Shown: positions 44,016 through 53,770, counted from the stretch's first letter. The stretch: 64,000 nucleotides of DNA from Leptospirales bacterium (GCA_016788865.1 JAEUSB010000074.1:1-64000); one strand, 5' to 3'. Numbers and translations are program-made. The notes: a model not told the origin generated them from the letters alone.

Positions 44016-45082
44016 ATCCGGGCCGTCCTGGCCCAGGACCAATCAGTAGCTTTCCACTTGATTGCAGGTAGTTTGTTCCTGTGATAAAGGTTGGTCGTTT
44101 CAGAAAGAGCAGTAGCCCAGAGCGAAGTGTCGCGTGCGGGCAAGTAGCGAACCTGGCGACCGCCAATTTCATGAAAGCAGGGCAAATCAGAAACGAGCGC
44201 ATATTTTCCGTGCGACATAGCCTCAAGCAAAGGTAAGCCAAAGCCTTCATAAATGGAAGGCATCACAAGGAACGCGCATCCGGCATAGAGTCCATGCAGC
44301 GCTTCATCACTGAGTGCATCCTCAATCCGAACAAGCCCTTGCCCTTCGAGTGTTTCCAATCTGGAATAGAATTCTGGTGTCTCCCAACCACGTCGTCCGG
44401 CGATGACCAGCTGCAACGGCTTTCTTTCATTCCTGGCATAGCGAGAATACGCATCAAGCAGGGTTCCGTAATTCTTTCGCGGCTCAAGCGTTGAGACAGC
44501 CAGAATGTACGGTTTGCGTCGTGGAGTGGCCTTAATCTTTGGCGGAACGTCCGCGCCCAGTAACGCAACGCCCGTGCGCGATTCAGGGACATTCAATTCT
44601 CGAATCATGTCCACGCGTGATTGATCTGAAATGCAGAGGATGCGCTCCGCTCGTCTGACGCTGTATTTCAAAAAGGCTTTTTGCTGTATGCGTGCAATTG
44701 TACGCATTGCTCCCGGAAAATACAGCGCGACTAGATCGTAGAACGTTAGCACGGCCGGCAAAGCGCGCGGTAGTAAGGGAGGCAGAACCTGTTGTGATCC
44801 CCAGAATACATCGAGCGAATCGTGGCGTAGCCGGAGCGGTAAAGCGGAATTGAACCAAAGGCCCTGCTTCCATGCGAGGGCTCCAGTGCCCTGCACCCAT
44901 TTGATATTAGGACGCTTCAACAGATCGAGATGGTCTCCGTGACATGGACCTGCCGAATACAAGAGAAACTCATCTGAACTTCGCGCGGGGTAATGTCGCA
45001 GTACGTTCGTAATGACACGAGCCACGCCCGATGTGCGTGAACTCAGCGGTCGCGCATCAACTCCGATTCGCAGGGCGCGCAT
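43973..45082 (-). CDS. GT4-family (GT-B fold) glycosyltransferase
   Basis: 369 residues. N-terminal GVDARPLSSRTSGVARVI is typical of mannosyltransferase-like GT4 enzymes. The C-terminal donor domain has AVSTLEPRKN (195-204), LVIAGRRGW and the E-x7-E motif at Glu279 and Glu287 in YEGFGLPLLEAMSHGK. It should transfer a sugar from a nucleotide donor to an envelope glycan. It overlaps hfq by 26 bases upstream and bactofilin by 43 bases (opposite strand) downstream. Confidence 0.88.
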   Translation of the reverse strand: MRALRIGVDARPLSSRTSGVARVITNVLRHYPARSSDEFLLYSAGPCHGDHLDLLKRPNIKWVQGTGALAWKQGLWFNSALPLRLRHDSLDVFWGSQQVLPPLLPRALPAVLTFYDLVALYFPGAMRTIARIQQKAFLKYSVRRAERILCISDQSRVDMIRELNVPESRTGVALLGADVPPKIKATPRRKPYILAVSTLEPRKNYGTLLDAYSRYARNERKPLQLVIAGRRGWETPEFYSRLETLEGQGLVRIEDALSDEALHGLYAGCAFLVMPSIYEGFGLPLLEAMSHGKYALVSDLPCFHEIGGRQVRYLPARDTSLWATALSETTNLYHRNKLPAIKWKATDWSWARTARIHADAFASVARLED

Positions 45083-45293
45083 CTTTGCGAGGAGGTTTCT
45101 TGCCTGCGTGAACAGACGTAATGGAATGCTTGTAGACTAACACCGTGCGACCATCTTGCTCAAGTAACACTGTGAAGTTATCGTGCGCGCTCACCTTTCC
45201 ACGCACCGGCACACCGGTCTTCAAGTACATGGAAACTGGTTTCCCGGATTTCAGAGCGCTTTCAAAAAGTTCGTCTTGAATCGCAACGAGCAC
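45057..45293 (-). CDS. hfq: RNA chaperone Hfq
   Basis: 78 residues from a GTG at 45293. The Sm1 region is QDELFESALKSGKPVSMYLKTGVPVRGKVSAHDNFTVLLEQ and the Sm2 region is the diagnostic VYKHSITSV, close to the usual YKHAI. The F-x-V-L-L strand and the Lys-His of YKH that line the proximal U-binding face are present. The tail is short and basic (KKPPRKDARPANRS). Hfq pairs small RNAs with targets and interacts with PcnB and PNPase in enterobacteria, both of which are encoded in this window. GGAG lies 13 bases upstream, which is rather far. Confidence 0.88.
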   Translation of the reverse strand: MLVAIQDELFESALKSGKPVSMYLKTGVPVRGKVSAHDNFTVLLEQDGRTVLVYKHSITSVHAGKKPPRKDARPANRS

Positions 45294-45370
45294 TGCGCAT
45301 GGTCAGCTCCCCGCGACAGAAGTCAAGTCCTATCAGAAATTTCGACTATCCGTCGATTCCAGGCGGATTG

Positions 45371-46216
45371 TCAATACCTGGTTCGCAGTTCCAATTTCTT
45401 CTGGATAAAGTACTGCCGAAACTCTTCCACCAGTTTTGAGTTCCCACCGCAAATGCCAATTGTCTTTGGATCAACCTGGTTATAAACGCGTTTTACCTGA
45501 TTCTGCAAGTCTATGACGCTGGAGTTAGCGTGACACAGAATCAGTGCTGCCCCCCCGCAAATGTCCCAATCATTCTTTGGAAAAAGACTGATTACCAGAT
45601 CGCCCTCCCCGGCAGCCAGCAATGCAAGCTTCCGGGCGATAGATCCCATAGGTCGTATGTCAAAATCCCCACGCAGGCTATTAAACGTACCACGCTTGTC
45701 TTCCGTCTGGCTTACAAGCAGAACACAACCGGCAAGATTTGTTCGGTCGGAGAGCTTGCATTCAACAGATCTGCTCTGGTCGGTCTCAAGAGGCGATTTC
45801 CGAACGCTGCGGCTCTTTGAACCAAAGACGATAAGATCTTCTGCCGGCATCGCAACGGCACCCATGATTGGAACACCATTGTCGCAAAGGCCGGCTGAGA
45901 CCGAGAACTGGGTTTGCCCTTCGACAAATTCTCGCGTCCCATCGATTGGATCCACAACCCAGAGGAAGCGCTGGGTTAGGCGCGCAGAATCATCTACTGA
46001 CTCTTCTGAAAGCCAGCCTGATTCAGGCAAGAGTGCGCGGAGTTTTGTTTCAAGAATCGAGTTTGCAAGCAAGTCTGCCGTCGTGAGAGGACCGGCCTCG
46101 CCTTTGCTTGAAACTTTAAAATCTTTACTATTGAAAACGGACCGCACTGCCAGGGCCGCCTCGCGGACGGCCTCGGTTAAACCGTTGAGGAGCGTCTCCT
46201 CCTGAGCAACATCCAC
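45371..46216 (-). CDS. Inositol-monophosphatase/CysQ family phosphatase
   Basis: 281 residues from a GTG. The metal-dependent phosphatase blocks are LLPESGWLSEES (metal-binding Glu71/Glu72), VVDPIDGTREFVEG (89-100) and NDWDICGGAALIL near residue 218. It could be CysQ, which hydrolyses 3'-phosphoadenosine 5'-phosphate made during sulfate assimilation, or an inositol phosphatase; the sequence alone does not decide. Presence of cysK and cysE in the window slightly favours CysQ. It begins 4 bases after the small secreted-protein gene. Confidence 0.85.
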   Translation of the reverse strand: MDVAQEETLLNGLTEAVREAALAVRSVFNSKDFKVSSKGEAGPLTTADLLANSILETKLRALLPESGWLSEESVDDSARLTQRFLWVVDPIDGTREFVEGQTQFSVSAGLCDNGVPIMGAVAMPAEDLIVFGSKSRSVRKSPLETDQSRSVECKLSDRTNLAGCVLLVSQTEDKRGTFNSLRGDFDIRPMGSIARKLALLAAGEGDLVISLFPKNDWDICGGAALILCHANSSVIDLQNQVKRVYNQVDPKTIGICGGNSKLVEEFRQYFIQKKLELRTRY

Positions 46217-46220
46217 TTAA

Positions 46221-46670
46221 TCAGGGCTGCGCTGGTTGAGATGCTGGCTGAGCCGGCTGTGACGCTGGCTGTTCCTTGTGGGACATGTCAACTTCGCCCG
46301 CGTCCAGAAACTTTTCAAATACCGGAGACTGCAGGAACAATTCCGGGCTACGACTGAACTCGAAACGAAGCAGAACGTTCTTGTACTTAACGAAATAGAT
46401 TACCGGCGATGTTGGATTTTCATAATCGATGGTGGCCGCAGTAAGCTCTTTGAGCATTTTTTCGCGGTCTTCATAAAAGTGACGGTTGATGGAGAGACGA
46501 ACAGCATTTACAAGGTTCGATTCCAGGGTCTTCAAACGGGCCTCTGGTCCGGTCTGTTTATTGCGAATGGCTTCTTCGACAGCACGGAACTCTTGCTGCA
46601 ATCCTTCCTTGCGACCTGCAAGCAGAGGCAATGTTGAAATGAGTAAGGCAAGGGTAAGGATTTTTTTCAT
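46221..46670 (-). CDS. Small secreted or periplasmic protein with Pro/Gln/Ser repeat tail
   Basis: 149 residues from the ATG at 46670 with GAGGT upstream. Signal peptide MKKILTLALLISTLPLLAG. The mature part is helical (EGLQQEFRAVEEAIRNKQTG, LSINRHFYEDREKMLKELTAATIDY), followed by a strand region and a repeat tail of PASQPAQ units, two full copies. The DNA under the tail is a short tandem repeat that could vary in length. I recognise no family. It lies between pcrA and the CysQ-like gene. Confidence 0.6.
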   Translation of the reverse strand: MKKILTLALLISTLPLLAGRKEGLQQEFRAVEEAIRNKQTGPEARLKTLESNLVNAVRLSINRHFYEDREKMLKELTAATIDYENPTSPVIYFVKYKNVLLRFEFSRSPELFLQSPVFEKFLDAGEVDMSHKEQPASQPAQPASQPAQP

Positions 46671-46726
46671 TTGATACCTCAATCGGTCCCAATGTGATCA
46701 AAATTGAGGGTCTGGCTACCGATTTT

Positions 46727-48895
46727 TCAGCCTTCGAGCCGCTCAAGCGGCGTATATTTGGTCAGAAAATAGCGGGTCTTCTCCTCGCCGTCAAACTGGA
46801 TTCCGGCCTTCAGGCCGGCCACTGTGGACTCAACTTCGACAACCGTGCCTGGCCCGTAGCTCTTATGGCGGATCCGCTCATCCACACGCAAATCGTTCAC
46901 TTCGGGTGGTCGAACCTGAGCGCGATCCATTGCACGTGCGGCAAAGGGGGCAGATGTCTGTCTACGCGCCGGACTTTGAGTGAAGACGGCGGGATCAATT
47001 TCAGAGAGAAACCGGGAAGGTAGTCTTGGTTGATAGCTGCCCTGGATCCTGCGAAAACGGCTACCCGAAATAAACAGAAGTTCGCGCGCACGGGTGATCC
47101 CCACATACGCCAGACGCCTCTCCTCTTCAATGCCATCTTCAAGAGAAAATACATGCGGAAGAGTTCCTTCTTCAAGGCCTGTGAAGAACACAGCTCTGTA
47201 CTCCAGACCCTTTGCGTTGTGCAGCGTGATCAAGTTTACTGATTCGCTGGACTCTGTCCCTGACTCGGCTGAGTACAAAGAGATTTGTTGCAGGTACGCC
47301 GCAAGCGAAGGGCTCGTTTCGGTCTCTTCATAGTCTTGAATTGAATTGGAGAACTCCTGAATGTTTTCAATCCGCGATTCACCTGGATTCTCGTCTTTCT
47401 CGAGGAATTGCATATAGCCCGTATCCTCAAGAATCGATTCAAGGATTGCAGAGGGTTTGCTCTGATCCATGCCACGCCATTTTTCAAAGAGACCGTGAAG
47501 TCTGCGGATGGCGGTTGCCGCACGGATGCCGCTGAGATTTTCTGCATCTGCCATTGCATCGTGTAAGGTTGTTGAGTTTGCCAGTGCATGTGCTTCGAGG
47601 CGCGCGAGGCCTGCTTCGCCCAGACCTCGCGATGGAACATTGATGATTCGATTGAGGCTGATTGAATCGTCCGGATTTACAACGACAGAAAGGTAGGCTA
47701 TCAGGTCCTTGATTTCCTTGCGATCATAGAATCTAAACCCACCCACAAGGAGATAGGCCATCCCTTCACGACGAAGCATTTCCTCAAAGACGCGAGATTG
47801 CGCGTTGGTCCTGTAAAAAACAGCCTGCTCATTGTACGGGATACCCTTGTTCTTAAGTGAACGGATTTTTGAGACCACACCAGCGGCCTCCTCCTGGTCA
47901 GACTCATAAATGGTATACTCAATCTTTTCGCCTTCTAGTTTGCGCGTGAAAAGCGTCTTATCTCTTCGCGATTCATTGTTTGTGATCATGGAAGAAGCCG
48001 CTTTGAGAATAGGTGCCGTGCTTCTGTAATTCTCTTCGAGTTTGAGAACCAAACATTTTGGATAATCTTTCTCAAACGAAAGAATATTTCGAATATCGGC
48101 GCCGCGCCAGGAATAAATCGACTGATCATCATCCCCAACGACTGCAAGATTTCCGTGCGATCCAGCGATCAGATTTCCGAGCATGTACTGTGCGTGGTTT
48201 GTATCCTGATACTCATCGATCATGAAGTATCGCCAGAGGTTCTGATAGTCTGCGAGTATCTCCGGGTGATTCTGAAACAACCGAACCGTTTGGTAGATTA
48301 GATCACCAAAATCAAGCGCGTTGTTCGCGCGCAACCGACGCATGTACTCCTCGTAGACCGGGACGACTTCTTCGTCGTAGCGATCACCCTTCTCTGCCAT
48401 GAGATCGGGCGAGCGCATCAAGTCTCGAGCCGTGTTAATTCGCTCTGCGGCACTTTTCGGGGTCATCCACGCCGAAGCAATATTCAAATCCTTGATGATC
48501 TTTTTGATCAATGCTTCCTGGTCGTTTGAATCATAGATACTAAAACCAGATTTGAGGCCCAGCTGAGCTGCGTGCTTGCGTAGAATATACAGCCCCAGAG
48601 AGTGAAAGGTCCTGACCAGAACGCTTTCCGCCATTGGACCCATCAGACCATGGAGGCGGTTCTTCATCTCTTCCGCCGCTTTATTGGTAAACGTGACCGC
48701 TGCTATCCGATAGGGAGCGACGTTCTTAATCCTGCAGAGGTAGGCAATTCGATGCGTGATGACTCGCGTCTTTCCCGAACCCGCGCCGGCCAGGATCAAG
48801 AGTGGACCCTGATCATGCAGAACAGCCTGCCGCTGAACCTCGTTCAGTTTTCCCAGCAATTCCTGTTCGATCTTTTCAAGTAGTTCATTCTTCAT
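46727..48895 (-). CDS. pcrA: UvrD/PcrA/Rep family ATP-dependent DNA helicase
   Basis: 722 residues of superfamily 1A. Motif I is AGAGSGKT (36-43), motif Ia AVTFTNKAAEEM, motif II DEYQDTN (227-233), motif III GDDDQSIYSWRGA (254-266), motif IV LEENYRS, motif V LITLHNAKGLEYRAVF, motif VI EEERRLAYVGITRA. The last 60 residues (RIRHKSYGPGTVVEVESTVAGLKAGIQFDG) are the Tudor-like tail by which PcrA/UvrD bind RNA polymerase. It unwinds DNA in repair and clears stalled forks. The ATG overlaps the ribD stop. Confidence 0.94.
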   Translation of the reverse strand: MKNELLEKIEQELLGKLNEVQRQAVLHDQGPLLILAGAGSGKTRVITHRIAYLCRIKNVAPYRIAAVTFTNKAAEEMKNRLHGLMGPMAESVLVRTFHSLGLYILRKHAAQLGLKSGFSIYDSNDQEALIKKIIKDLNIASAWMTPKSAAERINTARDLMRSPDLMAEKGDRYDEEVVPVYEEYMRRLRANNALDFGDLIYQTVRLFQNHPEILADYQNLWRYFMIDEYQDTNHAQYMLGNLIAGSHGNLAVVGDDDQSIYSWRGADIRNILSFEKDYPKCLVLKLEENYRSTAPILKAASSMITNNESRRDKTLFTRKLEGEKIEYTIYESDQEEAAGVVSKIRSLKNKGIPYNEQAVFYRTNAQSRVFEEMLRREGMAYLLVGGFRFYDRKEIKDLIAYLSVVVNPDDSISLNRIINVPSRGLGEAGLARLEAHALANSTTLHDAMADAENLSGIRAATAIRRLHGLFEKWRGMDQSKPSAILESILEDTGYMQFLEKDENPGESRIENIQEFSNSIQDYEETETSPSLAAYLQQISLYSAESGTESSESVNLITLHNAKGLEYRAVFFTGLEEGTLPHVFSLEDGIEEERRLAYVGITRARELLFISGSRFRRIQGSYQPRLPSRFLSEIDPAVFTQSPARRQTSAPFAARAMDRAQVRPPEVNDLRVDERIRHKSYGPGTVVEVESTVAGLKAGIQFDGEEKTRYFLTKYTPLERLEG

Positions 48896-50079
48896 GCGGG
48901 ATTTGCAACCACCAGATCATCAGTTCCACCGGAATACCGGGCATGGACGCGTGCCTGCTTCAAGGATGGGGGCAATGCAACGTCGAGATCGGCGGAGTTG
49001 GCCTGCGTGCCATCCGCAAGTGTCCAGGAATCTTCCGCGCCATGCTTCCTTTCTATCAGCAGAACACGATCATGCTGATTCAGGCCCAAAGCAATTGCAT
49101 TGTGCAATCCCGCACCACCTTCAATCAGAACTTCATTAAATCCGCAGGAGGCTAGTTCCGTCCGTAGAGCAATTGTAAAGTTCGGGTGTGACAATGCGGG
49201 CAAGGGTTTTGCCCCAAGGCCCGACCACTGCTTGTTCTCAGTTAAATCAAAATAGAGAGATCTGCGACTCGTTTCCCCCTCAAGCTTTGCCTGTTTTGCC
49301 AACCATGCATCCAGACCCGCAAACGGCCGCCCCATCAAGAAGACCCGAGCAGGCTGATAGACAGGATCGTTAGCAAGGCGAATGCACTCGGCAGAATTGT
49401 CCAGTAATGAGTCCATCCAGACATCTTCACCAGAAACGCGCTTCAATCTTCCAGTTATCGATGGACTACGGAAGTTCAACCCAGGTAAATCAACGGCGAT
49501 CGTGCCGGGTCCCACAACGACGGCATCGAGCTTTGCGCGCAATAGTTGCCCGATCCATTGCCCGTCCTCCCCCGAAATTCCGACGCGCCTCTTTCTGCTA
49601 CCCATCCAGCCCGCCATCGTTGCCGCCTTCAGATGAAATCGGGGGCCCTGTCCGCTTGAGCGCGAAATGAAACCATGAAGAAATTCCTGACCAGGCATCG
49701 TCACTGATTGAACCGCAAGGCCCGCAGACTGCAAAGCGCGCACTCCCGCTTGATTCAGCAATGGATCCATGCAGGAAATATGAATGTTCAAACCCGGGTA
49801 TTGCACGATCCGATCCACACAGGGCGGTGTTCGGCCATGCGTGGAGCAAGGCTCCAGTGTGACGTACATATCTCCAGTGACACGGAGCGACTCATCGCCT
49901 AACGTCTGATCCATTGAATCCAGTGCAACAATCTCAGCGTGTCGCCTGCCCGGCTGCTCGGTTGCGCCCGTGAATACACCTTGATCCGTAACAATAACGC
50001 AGGCTACGGATGGGTTGGGCCAGGTACGCCCGGTCGAGAGAATGGATTGGCGGCAGATCTCTCGAGCTACCGCATCCAT
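48892..50079 (-). CDS. ribD: Riboflavin biosynthesis deaminase/reductase RibD
   Basis: 395 residues from the ATG at 50079, 4 bases after the secF stop; a longer reading (from 50175) would cover the secF end. The N-terminal zinc deaminase has His47-Ala-Glu49 and PCSTHGRTPPC (Cys78, Cys87). The C-terminal NADPH-dependent reductase domain (DAVVVGPGTIAVDLPGLNFR, EVLIEGGAGLHNAI) is present, so both steps are covered. The other riboflavin genes are not in the window, so ribD is separated from its pathway and sits between secF and pcrA. Confidence 0.9.
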   Translation of the reverse strand: MDAVAREICRQSILSTGRTWPNPSVACVIVTDQGVFTGATEQPGRRHAEIVALDSMDQTLGDESLRVTGDMYVTLEPCSTHGRTPPCVDRIVQYPGLNIHISCMDPLLNQAGVRALQSAGLAVQSVTMPGQEFLHGFISRSSGQGPRFHLKAATMAGWMGSRKRRVGISGEDGQWIGQLLRAKLDAVVVGPGTIAVDLPGLNFRSPSITGRLKRVSGEDVWMDSLLDNSAECIRLANDPVYQPARVFLMGRPFAGLDAWLAKQAKLEGETSRRSLYFDLTENKQWSGLGAKPLPALSHPNFTIALRTELASCGFNEVLIEGGAGLHNAIALGLNQHDRVLLIERKHGAEDSWTLADGTQANSADLDVALPPSLKQARVHARYSGGTDDLVVANPA

Positions 50080-50083
50080 TCCA

Positions 50084-51013
50084 TCAACGTTTGAAGCGCG
50101 CGACGAGCTCTTCGTAGTACTGAACCGAATGCGCCGCAACGAAAATCGATGAGTAGGTTCCCATGATGATTCCAAAGATCAGCACGATTGCAAAATCACG
50201 GAGCGAGTCAGCACCGCCCATCAACAGTGAAAGCATAGAAATCAGAGTCAGAATCGACGTAACGAGAGTTCGTGAAAGTGTCTGCGTCATGGCCCCATCC
50301 ATAATAACTTTGGATGACATCTGTGCATGATCTTCCGCGTTCTTGCGAATGCGGTCAAAGATAACGATGGTATCGTTGATCGAATAACCAACCACCGTAA
50401 GCACAGCGGCCACTACCGGGATACTGGGCTCAATGCGGGCCACACCAATGAATCCAATTGTCAAGAATACGTCGTGGACAAGCGACAGGGCCGCACCTAA
50501 GGCAAACGAGAAATGAAAACGCAATGCCAGGTAGACGCCAATCAAACCGATACAGGCAAGCAAGCTCTTGGTTGCAATTCCCCAGAGTTCATCGCCGTAG
50601 CTGGCTGCCATGGTTTCGCGAGCTGTGATGCTGCGCGCAGGCAGTTTCAAGTGAGCCAGCAAGCGCTCTTCGACAATAGCCCCAACCCCTGAATCAACTT
50701 TCTTGTTGGAACCCTGTGCAATCTGCTTTTCCAATGCTTCCTTTGCGGTTGGTCCAACCTCAAGATCGTATTGATTATTGTGCGCGCTGGTCAGTTTCAC
50801 GCTGGGGCTGGGGATGCCGATTGCAAGCGCCGCCTTCTCAAGCGTGTCCCGATTCATGTCAGAAGGAAGCACTATGCTGATGCGAATCCCGCCGTTGAAC
50901 GTAATGGATTTTTCAAATCCTCCGTATACGCCGAAGGTCACAACATATAGCCCAATCATCAAAGCAATCGAAGCAAAGACGGTAATGGCGCGATATCTAG
51001 AGAAGTGAATCAT
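50084..51013 (-). CDS. secF: Protein translocase subunit SecF
   Basis: 309 residues with six transmembrane helices and the large first periplasmic loop. FNGGIRISIVLP follows helix 1, and VGYSINDTIVIFDRIRKN is the family signature in the region of helices 4-5. SecF with SecD uses the proton gradient to pull secreted proteins out of the SecYEG channel. Its ATG overlaps the secD stop. Confidence 0.94.
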   Translation of the reverse strand: MIHFSRYRAITVFASIALMIGLYVVTFGVYGGFEKSITFNGGIRISIVLPSDMNRDTLEKAALAIGIPSPSVKLTSAHNNQYDLEVGPTAKEALEKQIAQGSNKKVDSGVGAIVEERLLAHLKLPARSITARETMAASYGDELWGIATKSLLACIGLIGVYLALRFHFSFALGAALSLVHDVFLTIGFIGVARIEPSIPVVAAVLTVVGYSINDTIVIFDRIRKNAEDHAQMSSKVIMDGAMTQTLSRTLVTSILTLISMLSLLMGGADSLRDFAIVLIFGIIMGTYSSIFVAAHSVQYYEELVARFKR

Positions 51014-52929
51014 TTCTGCTCTCCTTTTGGATGCATTCCCCAGCCGATTGAAAGTTTCTCGATCCGGAAGAAGTGTTGCGCCCAGTCGAAAATCAGATGC
51101 GACACATACAGCGACGTAAACATCGAAGTAATGAGTCCAAAGAACAGCACGATTGCAAATCCTTTGATTGGACCGTCACCGACGAGTCCAAGAATGACAG
51201 CCGAGATAATGGTTGTAACGTGGGAATCAACAATGGTCCACAATGAGGAATCAAACCCGTCCGCAATCGCAAGCGCGGCTGTCTTACCTTCGCGAACGTC
51301 TTCCTTCATCTTTTCGTAGATAATTACGTTTGCATCTACGGCCATACCGACTGTCAGAATGGCTCCGGCAAAACCCGGAAGTGTTAACGTGAACTCAAGG
51401 AAACTCAGCACTGCCGTCATGATGAGCAGGTTGAGTAGGAGCGCTGTAACCGCTACCATTCCGGAGAGGCGGTAATAACCGACCATGAAAATGATTACCA
51501 GCACAAAAGACAGGATCAGTGAGACAATCCCGGCAAAGATCGATTCCTGACCCAGACTGGGCCCCACGAAAGAAACGGAAAGGATTTCCAGGTTTAATGG
51601 CAGAGCCCCTTCACGAATAACGTCTGCTATGTCCTGCGCATCCTGTTGGTTGAAATCACCAGTGATCTGGCCAACTCCACCAAGAATAGGCTCATTGATG
51701 TTAGGCGAAGAAACGACACGATCGCCCCAGACAATGGCCATACGCTTACCTTTGTTCTTTGTTGTCAGGTCGCCGAACTTGGTGGCGCCATCAGCGGTCA
51801 GAACAAAGCTAATTTCATAGTAGGAGGAATTCTGTGAGTGGTTCGCATTGGCTGAAGCCATGTCGCTTCCATCAAGCTGCAGCGGACCGAGCACAACAAA
51901 GCCGCGCGGTAGCGAAGGTGAACCTGGCTTTAGACCGCGACGCCAGCTGAGAAAAACCTTACCTTCGTCCGGTTTGATGCCGGCCTTCTGGGTAACACGC
52001 GCAATGATCGACTTTATTTCCTCATTGTCTACGCGCTGTTCAGTGTACATCTTTTGAATTTCAGCAATCTCAGCGTCAAATCCTGATACTCGCGCGCTGG
52101 CTTCGTCATTTACAATACGATATTCAACGGTTACGGTGTCGCGAATCTTTGCCAGGACTTCAGAACTGTTCGCCATGCCAGGCAAGTCCACGCCAATGCT
52201 GTAGCTTCCAGGTTGAACACGCAGTTCCGGCTCCGTCAAATTCTGCGAAGCAAGGCGAGCATCAATGATCTTCTTAGCCTCTTGCAACAATTCAAGCTTG
52301 CGCTCTTCACTGATGATCAACTGTTGCTTGTGACTTTCGAGACGATTGGTAAGGTTCGTCCTCTCTTCTGCTGAGATCGTAGGATTCGCAAGCTTGGTCT
52401 CAACGTCTTTGATCAATGGCAAGTAACGTTCTTTCAAGGATGCAAGGTGTTTTTCGAAATCAGCCCGGAACGTTGCGCGCATCCCACCTTGAAGGTCAAG
52501 ACCCATGCGGATCTTTAGATGCTTTGCGTCACCCTCGGACAGGAAACTCAATGCCCGTTCGATTCCGTTTGGAAGAACGCGCGTATGAAACTCCTCGATC
52601 AGGTCAGGGTGTGCCTGCGCCATCTCATTGATGCGCGCGGCTGTAATGTATTTATCTTCAAGAACGCAACGACGCTCTGCCGGAATGAGTTTCTCAGCCT
52701 GAGGTTTGCAGTCAGCACCAGGAAAGTAGAGCCCGAGACCATTTTCGCGATCACGGATAAAATCACGAATCTCCGCCGGGTCTGCCGGGATCTTCTTTCC
52801 GTCTGGAGCGCGCTTGTACTCCTTGAACACAATCACCAGACTCTGGCTCATGAAGTTGGGCATGACCAATAGCACGCACGAAATAAGTACTAGTCCGACC
52901 ACGACGGACCGTTGAATCAAAGAACGCAT
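51010..52929 (-). CDS. secD: Protein translocase subunit SecD
   Basis: 639 residues with an N-terminal transmembrane helix, the LKIRMGLDLQGGMRATFR signature, and a long coiled-coil-like insertion at about 150-215. The P1 domain follows, then VREGALPLNLEILSVSFVGPSLGQ and the five C-terminal membrane helices with GMAVDANVIIYEKMKED. It is somewhat longer than the 600-residue norm because of the coiled-coil part. Functions with SecF, YajC and SecYEG. Confidence 0.94.
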   Translation of the reverse strand: MRSLIQRSVVVGLVLISCVLLVMPNFMSQSLVIVFKEYKRAPDGKKIPADPAEIRDFIRDRENGLGLYFPGADCKPQAEKLIPAERRCVLEDKYITAARINEMAQAHPDLIEEFHTRVLPNGIERALSFLSEGDAKHLKIRMGLDLQGGMRATFRADFEKHLASLKERYLPLIKDVETKLANPTISAEERTNLTNRLESHKQQLIISEERKLELLQEAKKIIDARLASQNLTEPELRVQPGSYSIGVDLPGMANSSEVLAKIRDTVTVEYRIVNDEASARVSGFDAEIAEIQKMYTEQRVDNEEIKSIIARVTQKAGIKPDEGKVFLSWRRGLKPGSPSLPRGFVVLGPLQLDGSDMASANANHSQNSSYYEISFVLTADGATKFGDLTTKNKGKRMAIVWGDRVVSSPNINEPILGGVGQITGDFNQQDAQDIADVIREGALPLNLEILSVSFVGPSLGQESIFAGIVSLILSFVLVIIFMVGYYRLSGMVAVTALLLNLLIMTAVLSFLEFTLTLPGFAGAILTVGMAVDANVIIYEKMKEDVREGKTAALAIADGFDSSLWTIVDSHVTTIISAVILGLVGDGPIKGFAIVLFFGLITSMFTSLYVSHLIFDWAQHFFRIEKLSIGWGMHPKGEQK

Positions 52930-52937
52930 AGTTGAAG

Positions 52938-53360
52938 TTACCTTTGCCTGCGTCCTCTAAGGTGATAGAGGACAAAAATTCCGATGAGGGCGCACAATAC
53001 CAGGACATTGAAGAGCGTTTTATCGCCCTGAAAAAGCGATCCGAAGCTGAAGCCCTTCCCATTTGAAGGCTGGGTGGGTTCCGGCTGATTTGCCTTTGGA
53101 TCTGGCTCAGGCTGCACGGATTCAGCCTTGTAGTCCGGAAGGTAGTTCTCTTCACCCATTGGAAAATCATCAGCGATTCCCTGGATTTTGGTTGCTGCCG
53201 GTGCCTGTGGGGCCGGAGCCGGGACAGGCGCCTGTGGACGCTGTTTCTTCTCTTCCTGCTTTTTTGGAGTTTCCTGAGGGACAGGTTCAACCGGTGTCTC
53301 AGGGACTTCCTGGGCCATCAGCATTACTGGAAACAGCAGACAGAGAAGGACGCGAAACAT
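52938..53360 (-). CDS. Unknown Pro-rich single-span membrane protein in the sec operon
   Basis: 140 residues. A signal-like start (MFRVLLCLLFPVMLMAQ) is followed by about 75 residues rich in Pro, Glu, Lys and Ala, then one transmembrane helix (TLFNVLVLCALIGIFVLYHL) and a basic end RGRRQR. The topology would place the Pro-rich part in the periplasm and the short basic tail inside. Its place between yajC and secD, 8 bases from secD and 6 from yajC, suggests an accessory protein of the Sec translocase in this lineage. I know no named family. Confidence 0.65.
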   Translation of the reverse strand: MFRVLLCLLFPVMLMAQEVPETPVEPVPQETPKKQEEKKQRPQAPVPAPAPQAPAATKIQGIADDFPMGEENYLPDYKAESVQPEPDPKANQPEPTQPSNGKGFSFGSLFQGDKTLFNVLVLCALIGIFVLYHLRGRRQR

Positions 53361-53366
53361 TTTGAC

Positions 53367-53726
53367 TTACTTGCTTTCCGCTTTCTTTACTTCGCGCACG
53401 CTTGTAATGTGCGACTTCAAAAATTCAAGCCTGGTCTTGTCACCAACGTTAAGAATGATGGTGTCATCCTTGATGGTTGCAACGGTTCCGATCATACCAC
53501 TTGATGTAACGACTTCATCACCCTTCTTGATTTGAGCCAGTAACTCTTTCTTCCGCTTCTCTTCCTTACGTTGTGGGCGAATCATGAAAAACCACATGAA
53601 TGGCAGGATGGCCAATGGTAGTAGTGCGCCCCAGGACGAGAAGGCGCCTGGTTGTGCAGCCTGCGCTGGTGCCGGGGTGACAGTTGGTGCTGCAGATTGC
53701 TGCGCGAGAAACTCGAAAATTTCCAT
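53367..53726 (-). CDS. yajC: Preprotein translocase subunit YajC
   Basis: 119 residues. After a short Ala/Pro/Gln-rich start there is one transmembrane helix (LLPLAILPFMWFFMIRPQRKEEKRKKE), the diagnostic part of YajC. The small beta domain GDEVVTSSGMIGTVATIKDDTIILNVGDKTRLEFLKSHITSV follows. It associates with SecDF. The N-terminus is longer than in Escherichia coli. Confidence 0.92.
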   Translation of the reverse strand: MEIFEFLAQQSAAPTVTPAPAQAAQPGAFSSWGALLPLAILPFMWFFMIRPQRKEEKRKKELLAQIKKGDEVVTSSGMIGTVATIKDDTIILNVGDKTRLEFLKSHITSVREVKKAESK

Positions 53727-53770
53727 GAAACCAGGTGTCCATTTTCCACCTGGCTTGCAAGTAGAATACC

